From Leptospiraceae bacterium (GTDB taxonomy: Bacteria; Spirochaetota; Leptospiria; Leptospirales; Leptospiraceae), in NCBI GenBank assembly GCA_016708435.1, contig JADJFV010000032.1, positions 1-52,500 on the forward strand: 52,500 nucleotides of DNA. The letters are read 5' to 3'. This document shows, piece by piece, positions 1 through 9,706 of this stretch. Position 1 is the first letter of the stretch; each line of letters starts with the position of its first letter. The notes beneath the pieces are model-generated. The model worked only from the letters and a program-made list of their open reading frames with translations. It ran no database searches and had not been told where the DNA came from. A program made the translations under genes and the position numbers.

Positions 1-3000
1 AGTGCTCAATCATTGTCCGAATTCAAAGCAGTGAGAGATAGTATCGTTGATAAATGAGAAATGCGTTGCCAGTCGTCGCGCAGAAATTGATGTTATAGAG
101 AAACAGTTCCATCCCCTGCAATAAGGAAATCGTTTATTCCTGGCTATAGTTACAATCTGCCAACCCTGCCCTTTCCAATTCGCGTTCGTAAACTTGAAGC
201 TTGTTGGAGATACTGTGCCTTCAGCAATCTTCCGGAAGCTTGATACAGTAATCGATACCGTTGTCGTCGATCTTGCTCTGAGGTTAACAGCAAAATTTCA
301 CATACCTCCGGATTCTGTTGTTATAAGTTCCTGCGACTGTTCACCCGTAGCATTAGCGGGAGAGCGTGACTACCAGGGTCGGTCGTGCAAGGCACTGGAT
401 CCTTAAAGCAAAAGCGATTCGTCGCATTTTGCGTGTCCGTTAGAATGTTGTAAGTTCCTCCATTGGCAAAACCGATTTTGTTGTTTCCGTCGAAGTTGCG
501 ATGGCCGTGATTTTATAAGTTTCTGATCAGCCGCAGGACTTGATCATGCGTGACGGTAAGAGTTTGCGGGGTAAGATAATTTTGCAGAATAGGCGTTAGC
601 GTAGCCGGGGCAAATGTGGCATATCCGCTAGTTGCTGCAAAAGATAGAACAGCAACATTTGTCATTGGTCGGCTAGTAAGACTATAATGAAGAAGTAGCT
701 GAGCTCCGTCCTAGACGTAATCAGCCTTCCAGACGGCAAAGTTCTGGCTCGCCCTCAGCCTCCCTCATTATAATTGTTCCGTAACGATAACAGAAGGTTG
801 TGTAAAATCAATCGAGTAACAAGTCCGTTAAAGCATCACTGGTGGTAAGTGATTCTTACGGGACCAGGATACATCTCCATCATCAACAAAATCTTCGACT
901 TTAGAAGTTGCAAAATTTGAGTTGCCGTTGTAATCGTTTCCAATTTCCCGGTGTTAATATTAAAGAAAGCAGGAGCTTATGGTAAATTGAGTAGTATTTC
1001 CAACCAAACGCTGGTAATGTGCATAGATAAGCCGCCTTATTCCAAAATTATAGTAACATTGCAGTTGGAGCTTGTTTAAGTAATACAAAACAAAGCCTGA
1101 GTTGTTCCTGCTTCCGAAATAGTCGTTGTATTTAAGCGAGAACAAGTTTTCCGGCGCCAATATAGCGAATTTGTAATGGATTTGGGTCGCTTGGTTCCTG
1201 TATAATTGTTGTAGGTTAATGCGGTGTAACCGGTTGGTGGAAGGTTCCAGTCTCCACGGCAGAGGCAGTTAATATAAAATTGGCGCTAGGATCCCTGCTA
1301 ATAATTCCTCTAACCCGAAACATCTGTGTCGTTGACCAATTCCCATGGTAAAGGTAGAAACTTCTTGTGTCTAATTGGGTCACATTGTCGCAACAAGAAT
1401 CTTCCTTCCTGAGAGAGTGATCAGTACACCACAGTCACGGTAACTGTATTTCCTGAAGTGGCATTGAACCTAAATTCATATTGTGATGGAGTCCGGTACT
1501 CCCACACTTGGGGTTTACGGTCGAATAGTTAGTCGTCAGAGTGAGGTTAAGGTGCTCTTATGTCGAGGCTATCCTATCCGCCGCACAAGTAACATCGGCC
1601 GATTCTGACCACCATAGTCCCAACCATGCTAACGATAGCATCTAGAACCAATGTAAAATCCATCGTATTCTCATCATAGCTATCATTTTTACAGGGTAAC
1701 TGTTGTAGCTGTTATCGTCTGAGGCAAATTCCAAGTCCCGACACCAAATGTAAGCGATGAAGAAGCTCGTTGTGTATTAGGCTGTGTTATTGTTTATCAA
1801 ATTAAGAGTCACAGCTTGTGATGCGCAATTTACTAACATAGCAGGCGTATACATGGGTCAGAATTTAATACCCAGCTGTAAACGTTCCGGCAGCGGCTCC
1901 TTCCGTGATAGGAAAGGATTGGCGGGCGAGATGGTGAACCAATGATATCATTGTCAATATTCGTCAGAATCCAGCTCACCCAGCCCGCTATTACCCGCGT
2001 AGCGTTTGCGGATACCGGTCGTAAGCCAACATATTCAGTTGCTCCGGTTGCATTGGAAATGTAATTTTAAAAGGAATATCTCCATCATCAAATCCATCCG
2101 CGACACTCCGAATCGTTATTGTCTGTGGCATATTCCATCCGCCGGTGGTGGTATTTGTTACCATAACCGCCCGCTGTTGGCAAATTATAAAGACTAACGT
2201 TCTATTTGTGATAGAACCGCCCCCTCCGTTTGGTAAAAACAATTTCGCTTCCGTTAAATCAGAGGATACTATATTGGATATAGTTACGTTCCCCGTCGGA
2301 AGGTAGATAGAGCTACTTGAGCCGTAATGTTGGAACATCTTCATTGAGCTAAGGCAGAAATGATTGTAAAAGTAAAATAGGAACTCCACTATGAGAGCAA
2401 TGTTTGTTACGGGAACATTTGGAGTCGGAGTAACTCCTACGTTGGCGTATTTTGCATCAGAGCTGCTTCTAGATCCAAATTGAATTTGTCGGACTCTGTG
2501 TTCCGTATGCGTTCCATCGACGACTGCTCTGACTCGAATGGTCTTGTGGAACATTCCATCCCACCCGTGATAGTATCATTCAAACCATCTGAATTTGCAT
2601 CCGAGATTTACGATCGCCTGACCGCCGGTAGTTGCGGAACACTAACGTTCGATTTGCATAGAAGTACCACCACCAATGGTCGGACCTACGATTGCCTCAA
2701 GCATGTCGCTACTTATAACGGATCCAAGGGTAACATTTCCGGTTGGCTCTGAGTTTAAAACTACAGTAATCGTTGACTCCGGTCCTGCTCCACCCGGATC
2801 ATTCTCATTTACCTGATACCACCGGCGGGTTAATCGTAAAACCGGATACGTCATTATTTATTACCCGCACTGCAACATCTGGCATTTCAAGACATTGGAA
2901 TAATCAGTCGTGCAATGATTGGCTCTAATACAAGGTAAAACCAAATTTGGATTGTCGATAAAGTCATCCACGGCAATAACCAATAACCGTCTGTCCAATA

Positions 3001-4428
3001 TTCCAGTCACCACCTGCTAAAGTCAAAGAGGTGGGGCTAATCGTAAATTCAGATGATTATTATTTGTTGGAGATCGAGTGTAACAGAAGCCGGACTACAT
3101 GTATCAGGGCTGGAAGGTGTATCACAGGGAATAGAGGTAAGACTGATTGAAAAGGTTTGTGGGAAATCCCTCCCCCGGTCACAAGCAGATTGATCGATGG
3201 CGTAGGTGCGAGTGCGACCATATTAAAACCCCTTGTATCATCATCCTGGTTTGTAAAAGAGCCAGCAGAAGTTGGCGCCCAAATCACCGTAAAACCGCAT
3301 CAGGAGGTCAATGGCACAGCATTCGGAAATACACGGCGTTAATTTATATTGCCATCATTCACAGAATCATCCTGACCCGTTAAGTCATGACTTGCGGAAT
3401 ATTCCAATTAGTCGGTCCTAAAGAAAAACTGGTAGGGAAATAGTTGCTTCCGTTGAATCACTTGCGGTAATTCCTGAAACACTAATATTACCGCTTGGAA
3501 TCGTATTTAATATAACGGAAAATTGAGCCTGACCTCCACCTTCGGTAGTGATTGCCGATGTGATAGGCACATAGGTAAGCCGGGAGTATCATTGTCCACG
3601 TTGACTACAGTAACAACGGCATGGTTTATTTACATACACCCGATCAACGCTAGTCGAAGGTGAACTTGGAAATTAAACAATTTTTGCCCCATCCAACAGA
3701 AAATCATCTACTCCCGTTACTTTTACAATCTGAGAGTGTCCCACTTTTAGAGGGTGAAATATCAAGTTGCGCGCTCGGCGCATTTACAGTAACAGTATCA
3801 GAAAAAACAAGTATATAAACATCTGCCCCTGGCTGAGTGGATATTCCGACGTAAACGTTAGCCGCTTGAACTCTCCATTTGTAGAAAGACCTAAAGCAGG
3901 TGTGGCTGCAATGCTAGGAGTTTCTTTGTCTGTGTTAATCACAATGCATCTGGAATGACAAGAAGAGAAGAACCTGCAATCCTCCGTTTTCAAAGAGCCA
4001 ATTTAACTCGATACTGTTGGTTTCCATCCGCAACTCCGTCCAGAACTCCTGCACTGTAATGGTTTGCGGCCCAGTCAAAGTTAATATCCTTGTAATGTAA
4101 AAGAAGAAGCCCAGTAACTATTACTCCTTCCGCAGGATTAGAAGATGTTATGGAACCAATCGTAACATCATTTTCTGGCTTTTTACTAAGCTTAATAGTA
4201 AAAGAAGCTTGTCTACCAAATTCATTCGTAAACAAAGCATCCGTGTTCTCGACGATAAAATTCTTAGCAGAATCCTTTGTAGGAGAAAATTGAGAGAAAA
4301 ATTTTCGTAAAACCATAAGCTGTGGAAGTAGGAGATCAGCCTTGATTGCATTGCAGCCGGTGAAGATAGAAAAAAGGATAACAACGAGTGGACTCTTTGG
4401 GAAGTGGTAAAGAGTTTTTAAAGTCCAT
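1..4428 (-). pseudogene. Decayed Calx-beta-like repeat lipoprotein, 3' end outside the window
   Basis: The minus strand carries the remains of one long gene. An ATG at 4428 follows a good ribosome binding site (AGGAGAGG). After a single-base frameshift within the first dozen codons, the next frame gives a hydrophobic signal peptide ending in the lipobox FTGC. Downstream pieces in several frames repeat one module. It has the pattern P-T/S-G-N-V/I-T-x3-I/V-x-S-S-D-x3-E, seen near 4160, 3480, 2730 and 2290, followed by WNMPQTITI-like and DGDIPF-like segments. This matches the Calx-beta-like domains of bacterial surface proteins. Frames change every 100-500 bases, so no functional product is expected. 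The gene runs off the left edge. Its likely ancestral role is a surface-exposed outer-membrane lipoprotein or adhesin (inference). Confidence 0.7.
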
Positions 4429-4475
4429 TGTCCTCTCCTTTTTAGTATTTGCGTTATCTAAATACGCCTGACTGA

Positions 4476-4500
4476 CTTTGACCTATTCTGAGAGTCAAAG
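4476..4500. promoter_or_regulatory. Inverted repeat upstream of the decayed surface lipoprotein
   Basis: CTTTGAC and GTCAAAG form a perfect 7-base inverted repeat with an 11-base spacer, about 50 bases upstream of the ATG at 4428. Its size and position fit a dimeric repressor operator or a promoter-overlapping site. No regulator can be assigned. Confidence 0.3.
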
Positions 4501-4919
4501 AGCTTGTAAGATATGCAAGAAGTCTTCCCTTTTTTTCCACCCCGCACTTGGTTGCGTCCAACTCCTACACAGGAATTAGTATTTTTCTTCAGAAAGGGCA
4601 CTTCATCGTTTTTCGAACAAGTAAAATCAGAACGAAGGATATGAACTAAAACAAAATTAACATATTCCTATAATATTATAGTCATTGGACATATAACAAA
4701 AAAGCAAGAATAATCTCTAGTTTGAGCTAGAAATCCCCCCTCCCAAAAGAAATCATTTTTTATTTCCAGATTAGAAGTGGCTTAAATAGCAGGCTTTGGG
4801 TTAATTCTGAAACTAACTCTCAAGCAATGTCTTTGAACTTATTTACGATTTCTTTTGCTTGTTTCATTCTGGCTTTGATTCTCAATCATTACACACTTGT
4901 GCAATGACATAAGATCGTC
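4501..4919. other. Intergenic stretch without a recognisable gene
   Basis: This AT-rich stretch lies between two minus-strand genes. No ORF with plausible codon use, RNA gene or long repeat was seen. Confidence 0.5.
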
Positions 4920-5884
4920 CTACTTCCATTCCTTCCAATCCCAAGTCACTTCTTTTTCTTCTCCTTTTAGCTTATAGAATACTGTAAACTGACAGAGCGG
5001 ATAATAGACATCAGCCGTATTCGGATCAACTAATTCTAATCGAATAGAAATGCGCTCGTCTAATTTCGTGAGTGTAACGGAAATCCTTCTGATTCAATTT
5101 TATCTTTCGCGAATACCACATCTGGCTTATCCGTGTAAACCGCTCTCACAGAAAACTCTTTCTGCGATTCTATTTTATCCAGTTTAAAAACAAAGCTGTC
5201 ATTGCCTTTCGGTATTCCAGTGAGAGTGCAAGAACCATTTACCCCACCTTTTAAATAGCTAGCAAATACTTGGGTGGAATAAATTTGTTCTCTTCCTAAA
5301 TCCTGCGCATACGCACCCATAGCGCTATAATTGGAATTAAGTATATTGCTTCGATGCCCAGGACTATTCATCCACATAAGAACATGACTGGCAGCAACTT
5401 CGGATTCATTCAGGTAATGAATATTATCCTCATCCCATCGTCGATAAGTCCCTGTATTATCTATCTCAATAAAATAACGCTTTCGGGCAATATTCTTATC
5501 AAAATTGTAAAGCACATTCTCTCCATACGTATAAGACCCATTAACCGCATTAAATGCCATCATGCAATTTGGATTCTCGGATTTACAAGCCTCTATTACA
5601 CGATCTACAGGTTGTGATAATACCTTCTCCGAATGCGCCATATTCTGATTTTCCGCCATATACTGAGAATGTATCGTTGCCGCTTTCGTTAAAACAGGAT
5701 TATACCAAAGCATCGGCAAACCCCTCATTTGCCGCTCTAGGTTTGTTAGATATACAATTTTCTTAGATACAAGAGTCCAATCTAGTTTTGGCTTTGGTCC
5801 TAAGTCTCTCTCTGATGTCGCAAATATTGCAAGAGATGCGAGGATTATGGGGATTAGTCGTAAGGGTTTAAATTTTAAATTCAT
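4920..5884 (-). pseudogene. CAP/SCP-domain secreted protein, frameshifted near the 3' end
   Basis: The readable frame (5060-5884, 274 residues) begins with a signal peptide and contains a CAP (SCP/PR-1-like) domain. The cavity residues are visible: a His in the AHSE segment, the Glu of GENVL, and MNSPGHRSNIL with its conserved His. CAP proteins are secreted or surface proteins with poorly defined activities. After residue 270 the frame ends quickly. The adjacent frame continues for about 56 codons in the same style and ends at 4920 after the tail DWKEWK. One missing or extra base near 5080-5095 therefore probably removed a C-terminal beta-rich domain. The gene looks monocistronic. It is either a recent pseudogene or a sequence error. 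Confidence 0.8.
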
Positions 5885-5953
5885 TGGATTATTCTTTCCT
5901 TTGTATCAAATGCAATTTCAAGTAATTTTTATGATTTCGTTGTTGGTTGAAAT

Positions 5954-6406
5954 TATTTGTATTGCTTGTAATCTCCTCGATTGATTTCCTCTATGGATTT
6001 CATAATATATTCTTTCACCACTTTATTTTTGATCTCTTTGTAATCTTTCAACTTAACCATATAATTTGAACCAATTGTTATCCAGAAATATTCCTCACCA
6101 GATTTAATAAAACAATGATGAGGTTTTGCATCATCAGTGGAAATATTAGCTTTTTTTAATTTTTGTATTTCGCTTATAACTGCTTGTTTTATAAGAGGGT
6201 TAGCAAGATTACCCTCTGTAATTGAAATTATAATTTTTTTATACCATTCTGGTCGATTGGCATCTTCTATTCTTGTGCCACAGTATTTATTTTCCTATCC
6301 TCCCTTTTCTAAGATCATCCGATGCTTCCCTATCATCTGATCGACAAAGACTTGGACTCAATTTGACAATAATTAATAAAAGTAAAATGATTAAGTATTT
6401 TTTCAT
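5954..6406 (-). pseudogene. Small secreted protein of unknown function, frameshifted
   Basis: An ATG at 6406 follows GAGAGGAG and starts a signal peptide (MKKYLIILLLLIIVKLSPS) whose frame stops after 39 codons. In another frame the protein continues from about 6295 to 5954 with about 115 codons. That part includes YCGTRIEDANRPEWYKK and a His-rich segment KPHHCF, and ends GDYKQYK. One indel near 6290-6300 restores a protein of about 150 residues. I do not recognise the family. It is exported, with two Cys in the mature part. It is not coupled to its neighbours. Confidence 0.6.
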
Positions 6407-6505
6407 AGAATTTCTCCTCTCATTAAATTTGTAGGCTAATATTCATTTACCAATGATTCATCAGTTTCGTTCTCGATTTTTCATTTTGTATTGGCAAATT
6501 CTTCC

Positions 6506-7162
6506 TCATTTCAACAATATCGAATGATATTTCTGATTACCAGAATTTAATGCTACGATTACATCGTGTAAGCCTTGCCATAACTCGTATATTTCTTGAA
6601 TCACTTCGAGGCTATTATTCCCGCTAAATAATTTAGGCTCAAAGAGATTGACACCACTTGGAATAAAGATATACACCTTCTCCTTTCGGATATGAACACT
6701 TGTGGCGGTTACCGTTTTTTCTTGGAGAAAGATGAGTGCCTTTTGTAATTCAGGAGTGAATATTTTTTTGGCTTCAACAGTATCCGTGCTATAGATGGAA
6801 AATTTCTTTTCTAAAAAAGGATTGCCTACTTCTACTTTTTTAAAATCTTTAGGAACATAGATATAGTATGTGAAAATATTATACAGTATATACATTGCAT
6901 AGACAGATAATAGAATATAATTTATTGTATACCAGTGGAATAAATAAAATAGAACCATAAAAATCGCAAAGAACAAATGAAAGAAGATAACAAAGAATCC
7001 ACCAGTAAGATGACCATATACTTTGTGAAACAAAAAAGATCCTATCTTTTCAAATGGGAATTTCCCTTTAATGTCCAATTTTTCAATAACGTTAGCCGGT
7101 AGACTCGCCAGAAAAAAACCTCCCGCTAGAGTAGTTAATTTCTTCGGTCTCTTCAAATTCAA
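6506..7162 (-). CDS. DUF3137-like membrane protein, C-terminal part of a split gene
   Basis: This 218-codon frame holds two membrane segments (about residues 48-95) and a C-terminal region typical of DUF3137 proteins: KFSIYSTDTVEAKKIFTP, then a strand-rich region ending in the VNLFEPKLF segment. DUF3137 proteins are membrane proteins of unknown biochemical role. The frame remains open upstream of its first Met back to about 7230 and reads GEDLVTGKIENVEFFFSEI, which joins naturally to the end of the upstream ORF at 7222-7653. The two ORFs are therefore one gene broken by a single-base loss near 7230 (GGGC read as GGC). This is the last gene of the minus-strand cluster that begins at 18648. Confidence 0.7.
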   Translation of the reverse strand: MNLKRPKKLTTLAGGFFLASLPANVIEKLDIKGKFPFEKIGSFLFHKVYGHLTGGFFVIFFHLFFAIFMVLFYLFHWYTINYILLSVYAMYILYNIFTYYIYVPKDFKKVEVGNPFLEKKFSIYSTDTVEAKKIFTPELQKALIFLQEKTVTATSVHIRKEKVYIFIPSGVNLFEPKLFSGNNSLEVIQEIYELWQGLHDVIVALNSGNQKYHSILLK

Positions 7163-7221
7163 TACTTCATAAGCATCAATCTCAGAAAAAAAGAACTCAA
7201 CATTTTCTATTTTGCCAGTTA

Positions 7222-7653
7222 CTAAATCTTCGCCTCCATTCCTTTAGGAGTAGTCTTAGCAAAACCACTCTTCATCAACTCCTCTATCGATGCAATGTAT
7301 TGATTCGGATTGTATTCCGATTCACGCACAAAGCATTTCACAATCTCAGGAATTATTTTCGTTTTAAAACTTTCTGCATATGTTCCAATTATGGCTTTAT
7401 TCACAAAATAAAGAATTACGATTCCCATGAGCGTTATGTATAGAATAAAACCCTCCCAACTACCAAAACTAAAACCAGATTCAAAACCAATGAATCTTAA
7501 ATATTTTTGGTTGATAGAAGGAAACTGAAGTAAAAAAAGAAATGCATATACTAGATTAATAGCTATTATCCGTATAACCGTTTTTTCCCTTTCCGCATCA
7601 AGCCTTATTAGGCTCATTTGTAATTCGCTGTATAACTCTTTTGCTGTTTTCAT
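7222..7653 (-). CDS. DUF3137-like membrane protein, N-terminal part of a split gene
   Basis: The 143-residue frame has an N-terminal helix (residues 1-25), two membrane segments (about 27-46 and 66-86) and the segment IIPEIVKCF, then YNPNQYIASIEELMKSGF. This is the usual DUF3137 layout just before its G-x-E-D-x-V motif. That motif is read in the next frame, in 7162-7235, so the gene appears split by one base. The ATG at 7653 is preceded by a weak AGGA. It lies about 50 bases downstream of the M48-TPR gene and was probably co-transcribed with it. Confidence 0.7.
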   Translation of the reverse strand: MKTAKELYSELQMSLIRLDAEREKTVIRIIAINLVYAFLFLLQFPSINQKYLRFIGFESGFSFGSWEGFILYITLMGIVILYFVNKAIIGTYAESFKTKIIPEIVKCFVRESEYNPNQYIASIEELMKSGFAKTTPKGMEAKI

Positions 7654-7700
7654 TTTGTTGGGTCCTATACTTGATTCGTTTCATTTCATCTTTCCTCAAT

Positions 7701-8729
7701 TTACATTCCTACCTTCTTTACAACTCCCCCACTGATTTTAACATAAATCCTCTTTCCATTTGCGGTATATATACGGTAGCCTCCACGAACTTGGAAATTT
7801 TTGCCAAGTAAAGATTCCAAATCTTTTTCTTTCATACCATTCTCAAGTTTAATGTCCTGTTTTTCTGGATTATCTTGATTAGCCTCTTTGATTTTTTCAC
7901 CGGTCAGAGTAGATAGGTATTTCGCCCATTTCGATTCATTGTCATACATTGCAAAATAAATCTTTGCGTATTCCTTTGCATTATCCTTATTACCCTCAAA
8001 GTATTCAAGAATGGACAAATTCAGGATTGGAGTAAATTCGTCACGAACATACTTGTCATTGTAATAAAGTCCTAGTTTATCTTGTTTTACCTCAGCTAAA
8101 TATTGCGCTCGAACAGTTGGCGATAGAATCGCTAGAAAGCGTTTGGCGTTTTCTTCTTTTTGTAACTGGGAGGCAAGTTGACGAATTAAACCCAGTGCTT
8201 TTTTTTCCTCACTTGAATTGAAATACACCAGAGCCAAATTGTTATAAACCTGAATTGTTTTTAATGCGGTCGCTACCTCAGCTAAGAAGACAGCCTTTTC
8301 CTTCTGAATTCGTGTGTCAGTAACATCTTTATTGTTTACAAAATAAGACAGAAGCGTCGCATAATTCGAGATAAACGCTAGATCCCCTGAAATATAAACG
8401 ACTTCTTCATATTTATCCTTTGCATCAAAGTATTTCGCAATATCACCAGGAATTTCCTTGTCTCCTTTGGTAGATTCTTCTTTTTTGAAAACCATATCGT
8501 CTCTAAAGGAAGGCATATCTAGGATACTGCGTAAATTTTGATCTTTCAACTGCACTGTTTCGAGCCAGATTTTATGGAGGCAAACAGCTAACGCTTTCGT
8601 CAACTCTAGATTATCCTCAAATCCTTTTTTCTTAAGAGAATCTTCTAAAAACTTTCTCGACATCTCTAATTCTTTACCTAGTTGGATATTCGCAAATGTT
8701 TTTTCCATTTCAGCAGCCCATGTATGCAA
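7701..8729 (-). CDS. TPR-like C-terminal half of a split M48 metallopeptidase
   Basis: This frame continues the M48 gene upstream. Its only possible start is a TTG at 8729, with no ribosome binding site. Its first residues (HTWAAEMEKTFANIQLG) align with the part of the paralogue at 25154-26389 that follows its peptidase domain (NLQELEKAFHLIANG), and the similarity continues through IPGD and FISNYATLLSYF. The region is helical and TPR-like (about residues 1-270). A C-terminal segment, LENGMKEKDLESLLGKN, resembles the SmpA/BamE-type fold (weak). Inserting one A in the AAAA run near 8738 fuses it to the peptidase half, so it is unlikely to be translated alone. Confidence 0.65.
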   Translation of the reverse strand: MHTWAAEMEKTFANIQLGKELEMSRKFLEDSLKKKGFEDNLELTKALAVCLHKIWLETVQLKDQNLRSILDMPSFRDDMVFKKEESTKGDKEIPGDIAKYFDAKDKYEEVVYISGDLAFISNYATLLSYFVNNKDVTDTRIQKEKAVFLAEVATALKTIQVYNNLALVYFNSSEEKKALGLIRQLASQLQKEENAKRFLAILSPTVRAQYLAEVKQDKLGLYYNDKYVRDEFTPILNLSILEYFEGNKDNAKEYAKIYFAMYDNESKWAKYLSTLTGEKIKEANQDNPEKQDIKLENGMKEKDLESLLGKNFQVRGGYRIYTANGKRIYVKISGGVVKKVGM

Positions 8730-9706
8730 ATCCTTTTACTACCTTCAAATACTTTGAGCCTATCATGAGGAGTTGGGTGCGACGCAAAAAAGGGAATTTG
8801 TGTTTTCTGCAATTTTGCAGCTTCTTGATGAACTTTATTGAGTATCTCTAACATATCAATCCTCGCAGACGCTTCGTAACCCGCTTTCTGTAATAAGATA
8901 AGACCTGAACTATCAGCATCTAATTCTAAGTCCTGACTAAACTTTACTTCTTCTAAAAGAACTACTTCGTAGGATTCTTTTTTTTCTTCATTGAATGAAA
9001 TAATTTTCTTCACTTTCTGCAGAGTATGGTTATTGTAATAATGAGCTAGCTCGTGAGCTATAACGCCTGCCGCATAATTTTCTCGATTCGATTTATACGC
9101 CTTATCATCATTACCTGCGTTCTTTTTAGATTCTAAGTCGATTCTATCTAATGTAGCTGTATGAATTACAAATTGCCCACCGGGAAAAGCTGCTGCATTA
9201 AATTCTTTATCCTGCAAAATGGAATATTTTAATTTGAAAGCCTCTCGACTGGATGCGTCCATAAGTCGAGTAAAGACTTTTTCTAAAATAGGCTTCCATT
9301 CATTATGATCTTTTAATGCACCGTTATGCGAACGAACGTATTCTCCGTAAGCTTCTTCACTTTTCTCTTCTATTTGATTCAGAATATCATTTTGTAATCC
9401 ACGCACACTGGCTGTAAAGGTAATCGTTTTAGTCATATTTCGCATAGAGTGAATTTTGGCTAGATTTAGTTCGATAGGACCTTTGATTATAAAGATTTCT
9501 TCATTGATAGAAATTTCTAATTTGCCACTTGCCTTAATTTTGATTTCAGAATTAGAAGGCAAATACGAATTAACCGCAGGAGGTATGTTTTTTCCACCTC
9601 CATTAATTTCTACCTGCCCACTTACTTCTTGTATCCGAATGATATTTTCCTTTGCATAAATGCCTATGCTTAAAAATAGAAAAAGAAATCCAATCAATCT
9701 CTTCAT
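8678..9706 (-). CDS. FecR-like/M48 metallopeptidase, N-terminal half of a split gene
   Basis: A signal peptide (MKRLIGFLFLFLSIGIYA) is followed by a short FecR-like beta domain (about residues 25-80) and a family M48 peptidase domain. The zinc site is visible as VIAHELAHYYNNH, with a third ligand in LELDADSSG. SHPTPHDRL near residue 315 is the usual M48 end motif. M48 enzymes cleave misfolded or envelope proteins; BepA in the periplasm is one with TPRs. The frame ends in 18 non-homologous residues after a frameshift at about 8738. The TPR half continues at 7701-8729. The start overlaps the stop of the MORN gene by four bases (ATGA), which indicates translational coupling. Confidence 0.8.
   Translation of the reverse strand: MKRLIGFLFLFLSIGIYAKENIIRIQEVSGQVEINGGGKNIPPAVNSYLPSNSEIKIKASGKLEISINEEIFIIKGPIELNLAKIHSMRNMTKTITFTASVRGLQNDILNQIEEKSEEAYGEYVRSHNGALKDHNEWKPILEKVFTRLMDASSREAFKLKYSILQDKEFNAAAFPGGQFVIHTATLDRIDLESKKNAGNDDKAYKSNRENYAAGVIAHELAHYYNNHTLQKVKKIISFNEEKKESYEVVLLEEVKFSQDLELDADSSGLILLQKAGYEASARIDMLEILNKVHQEAAKLQKTQIPFFASHPTPHDRLKVFEGSKRICIHGLLKWKKHLRISN

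Noticed and set aside
960..3383. Several ORFs of 60-90 codons on either strand in the first 3.4 kb
   Set aside because: Plus-strand ones are shadows of the decayed minus-strand repeat gene, and minus-strand ones are fragments of it, not separate genes.
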